Source: Acidithiobacillus sp. (GTDB taxonomy: Bacteria > Pseudomonadota > Gammaproteobacteria > Acidithiobacillales > Acidithiobacillaceae). From it: 14,942 nucleotides of DNA. The notes under the pieces are model-generated. The model made no database searches. It was not told where the DNA came from and saw nothing but the letters and a program-made list of their open reading frames with translations. The stretch spans positions 1 through 14,942 of the forward strand of contig JAPTWR010000207.1 of assembly GCA_028065135.1 (NCBI GenBank), given 5' to 3'. Shown here one piece after another: positions 14,305 to 14,942 of the stretch. A program made the translations under genes and the position numbers. Numbering within the stretch: position 1 is the stretch's first letter; every line of letters starts with the position of its first letter.

Positions 14305-14616
14305 ATGAACCCCCTATTCTCTCATGATGGGGGACTCGCTCACACACCGCTCCCAGTCGCATTCTCTGGTTGGCGTAATCGGTCCACAGACGATGTCTCA
14401 TATGGTGGCGACTCCGCAACTGTGACCCACGTTTTTTATCTTCCCCCCGAGGTGCTGCGCTGGACCGGTGACGGTAAAACCTCCGGCGAGATCGCCAACA
14501 TCCTGCAAATCTCAGAGCGCACGGTAAATTTTCATACCAGCAAAGCCATCACCAAGCTGCAGGTGAACAACAAAACCGCAGCAGTTCTCCAAGCCTCTAT
14601 GCTGGGTCTTCTGTGA
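14305..14616 (+). pseudogene. LuxR-type regulator remnant, DNA-binding domain only
   Basis: Residues about 48-103 of this 103-codon frame match the C-terminal GerE/LuxR helix-turn-helix of acyl-homoserine-lactone receptors: PPEVLRWTGDGKTSGEIANI, then LQISERTVNFHTSKAITKLQ and a typical ending LGLL. The first 45 residues do not look like an autoinducer-binding domain, which normally needs about 160 residues. No ribosome site precedes the ATG. It is probably the tail of a truncated quorum-sensing regulator, although a free LuxR DNA-binding domain could still act on DNA if expressed. Confidence 0.65.
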
Positions 14617-14700
14617 TTCCGACCTGTGACACTGCGCAACTACAAGCACCCCAATCTCCTTCTGTGTTTTTGTCCTGTTTGCCCCTCTGCCCCCGGAGGT

Positions 14701-14730
14701 AATATTGGAAGATTCCGCCCAATATTGTAA
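14701..14730. repeat. Right end of the island: paired recombinase-site-like repeats
   Basis: AATATTGGAA (14701-14710) and AATATTGTAA (14721-14730) lie 20 bp apart and are the reverse complements of the left-end repeats; the outer copy is identical to the outer left copy over TTACAATATTG (11 bp, including base 14720). Eleven bases separate it from the resumption of comM, against four on the left. The excess of 7 bp is about the size of a tyrosine-recombinase overlap region. Confidence 0.7.
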
Positions 14731-14741
14731 TTTCCCAGCAC

Positions 14742-14942
14742 GAGTTCCCTCGCGCGGTATTGGAAGTACTGCGGGAACCGCTGGAGTCCGGAGAAATCCA
14801 TATCGCCAGAGCGGCGCGGCGAGCCACTTTTCCGGCCCGTTTTCAGTTGGTCGCGGCGATGAATCCCTGTCCCTGCGGCCATCTCGGTGATCCGCAGCAG
14901 ATGTGCCGCTGTACCCCGGCGCAGGTCAGCCAATACCGCGGT
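14742..14942 (+). pseudogene. comM: comM, 3' part, interrupted
   Basis: From GAG at 14742 the frame reads [60 protein letters not shown] and QVSQYRG, the ComM region after Walker B, including the Cys-rich NPCPCGH loop. It resumes one codon after the left fragment ends, so nothing of comM seems lost. No start codon or ribosome site serves this fragment. The gene continues beyond the window. Confidence 0.93.

Noticed and set aside
1..14942. Tn7-like (AbaR-type) element because the target is comM
   Set aside because: No tnsA/B/C or tniQ-like genes are present, and no clear 5-bp target duplication was found at the comM junctions.

Overview
This 14.9 kb window is a mobile genomic island sitting inside a split comM gene (Mg-chelatase-like AAA+ protein of natural transformation). 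The first ~92 bases encode comM up to and including the Walker B motif (ILFLDE, then MP). The last 201 bases (14742-14942) resume it exactly one codon later ([10 protein letters not shown]). About 14,648 bp lie between. The comM halves and the recombinase genes are GC-rich proteobacterial DNA (an acidophile such as Acidithiobacillus is possible, but this is a low-confidence guess). No RNA gene or CRISPR array was seen.

Layout. (1) Left end (97-424): two TTACAATAT(T/C) repeats 21 bp apart, mirrored by two AATATTG(T/G)AA repeats 20 bp apart at the right end (14701-14730), then a leader with inverted repeats. (2) Mobility module on the + strand (425-4096): a complete tyrosine recombinase, a small XRE-like HTH protein, a 602-aa protein joining six tandem zinc ribbons to a tyrosine-recombinase-like domain that has lost most catalytic residues, and a small GIY-YIG nuclease-like protein. 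(3) A convergent two-gene module (4093-5621, - strand): a HipA-like kinase and a DUF3037-like protein, coupled by an ATGA overlap. (4) A more AT-rich four-gene operon (10908 to 5902, - strand): a PrpD-type dehydratase, a divergent GAPDH-like dehydrogenase, an APH/choline-kinase-fold kinase and a DHA2-type MFS exporter. A promoter and a LysR box (ATC-N9-GAT) precede it. (5) An insertion-sequence graveyard (about 11090-12150): an ISL3 remnant, an IS3 remnant carrying a 300-bp IS66-like deletion derivative with an 8-bp target duplication, and a scrap of IS30. (6) A LysR regulator (12171-13055), an intact IS30-family element (13096-about 14144) and a LuxR-type HTH remnant, then the right end and comM.

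Interpretation. The trio of recombinase, HTH protein and zinc-ribbon pseudo-recombinase probably moves the island in a site-specific way, resembling the TnpA/TnpB/TnpC organisation of Tn554. Its cargo appears to be a small metabolite pathway (dehydration, phosphorylation, reduction or oxidation, export) controlled by a LysR protein that insertion sequences later separated from its operon, plus a HipA-like kinase pair of possible toxin or defence character. The substrate of the pathway cannot be read from the sequence.
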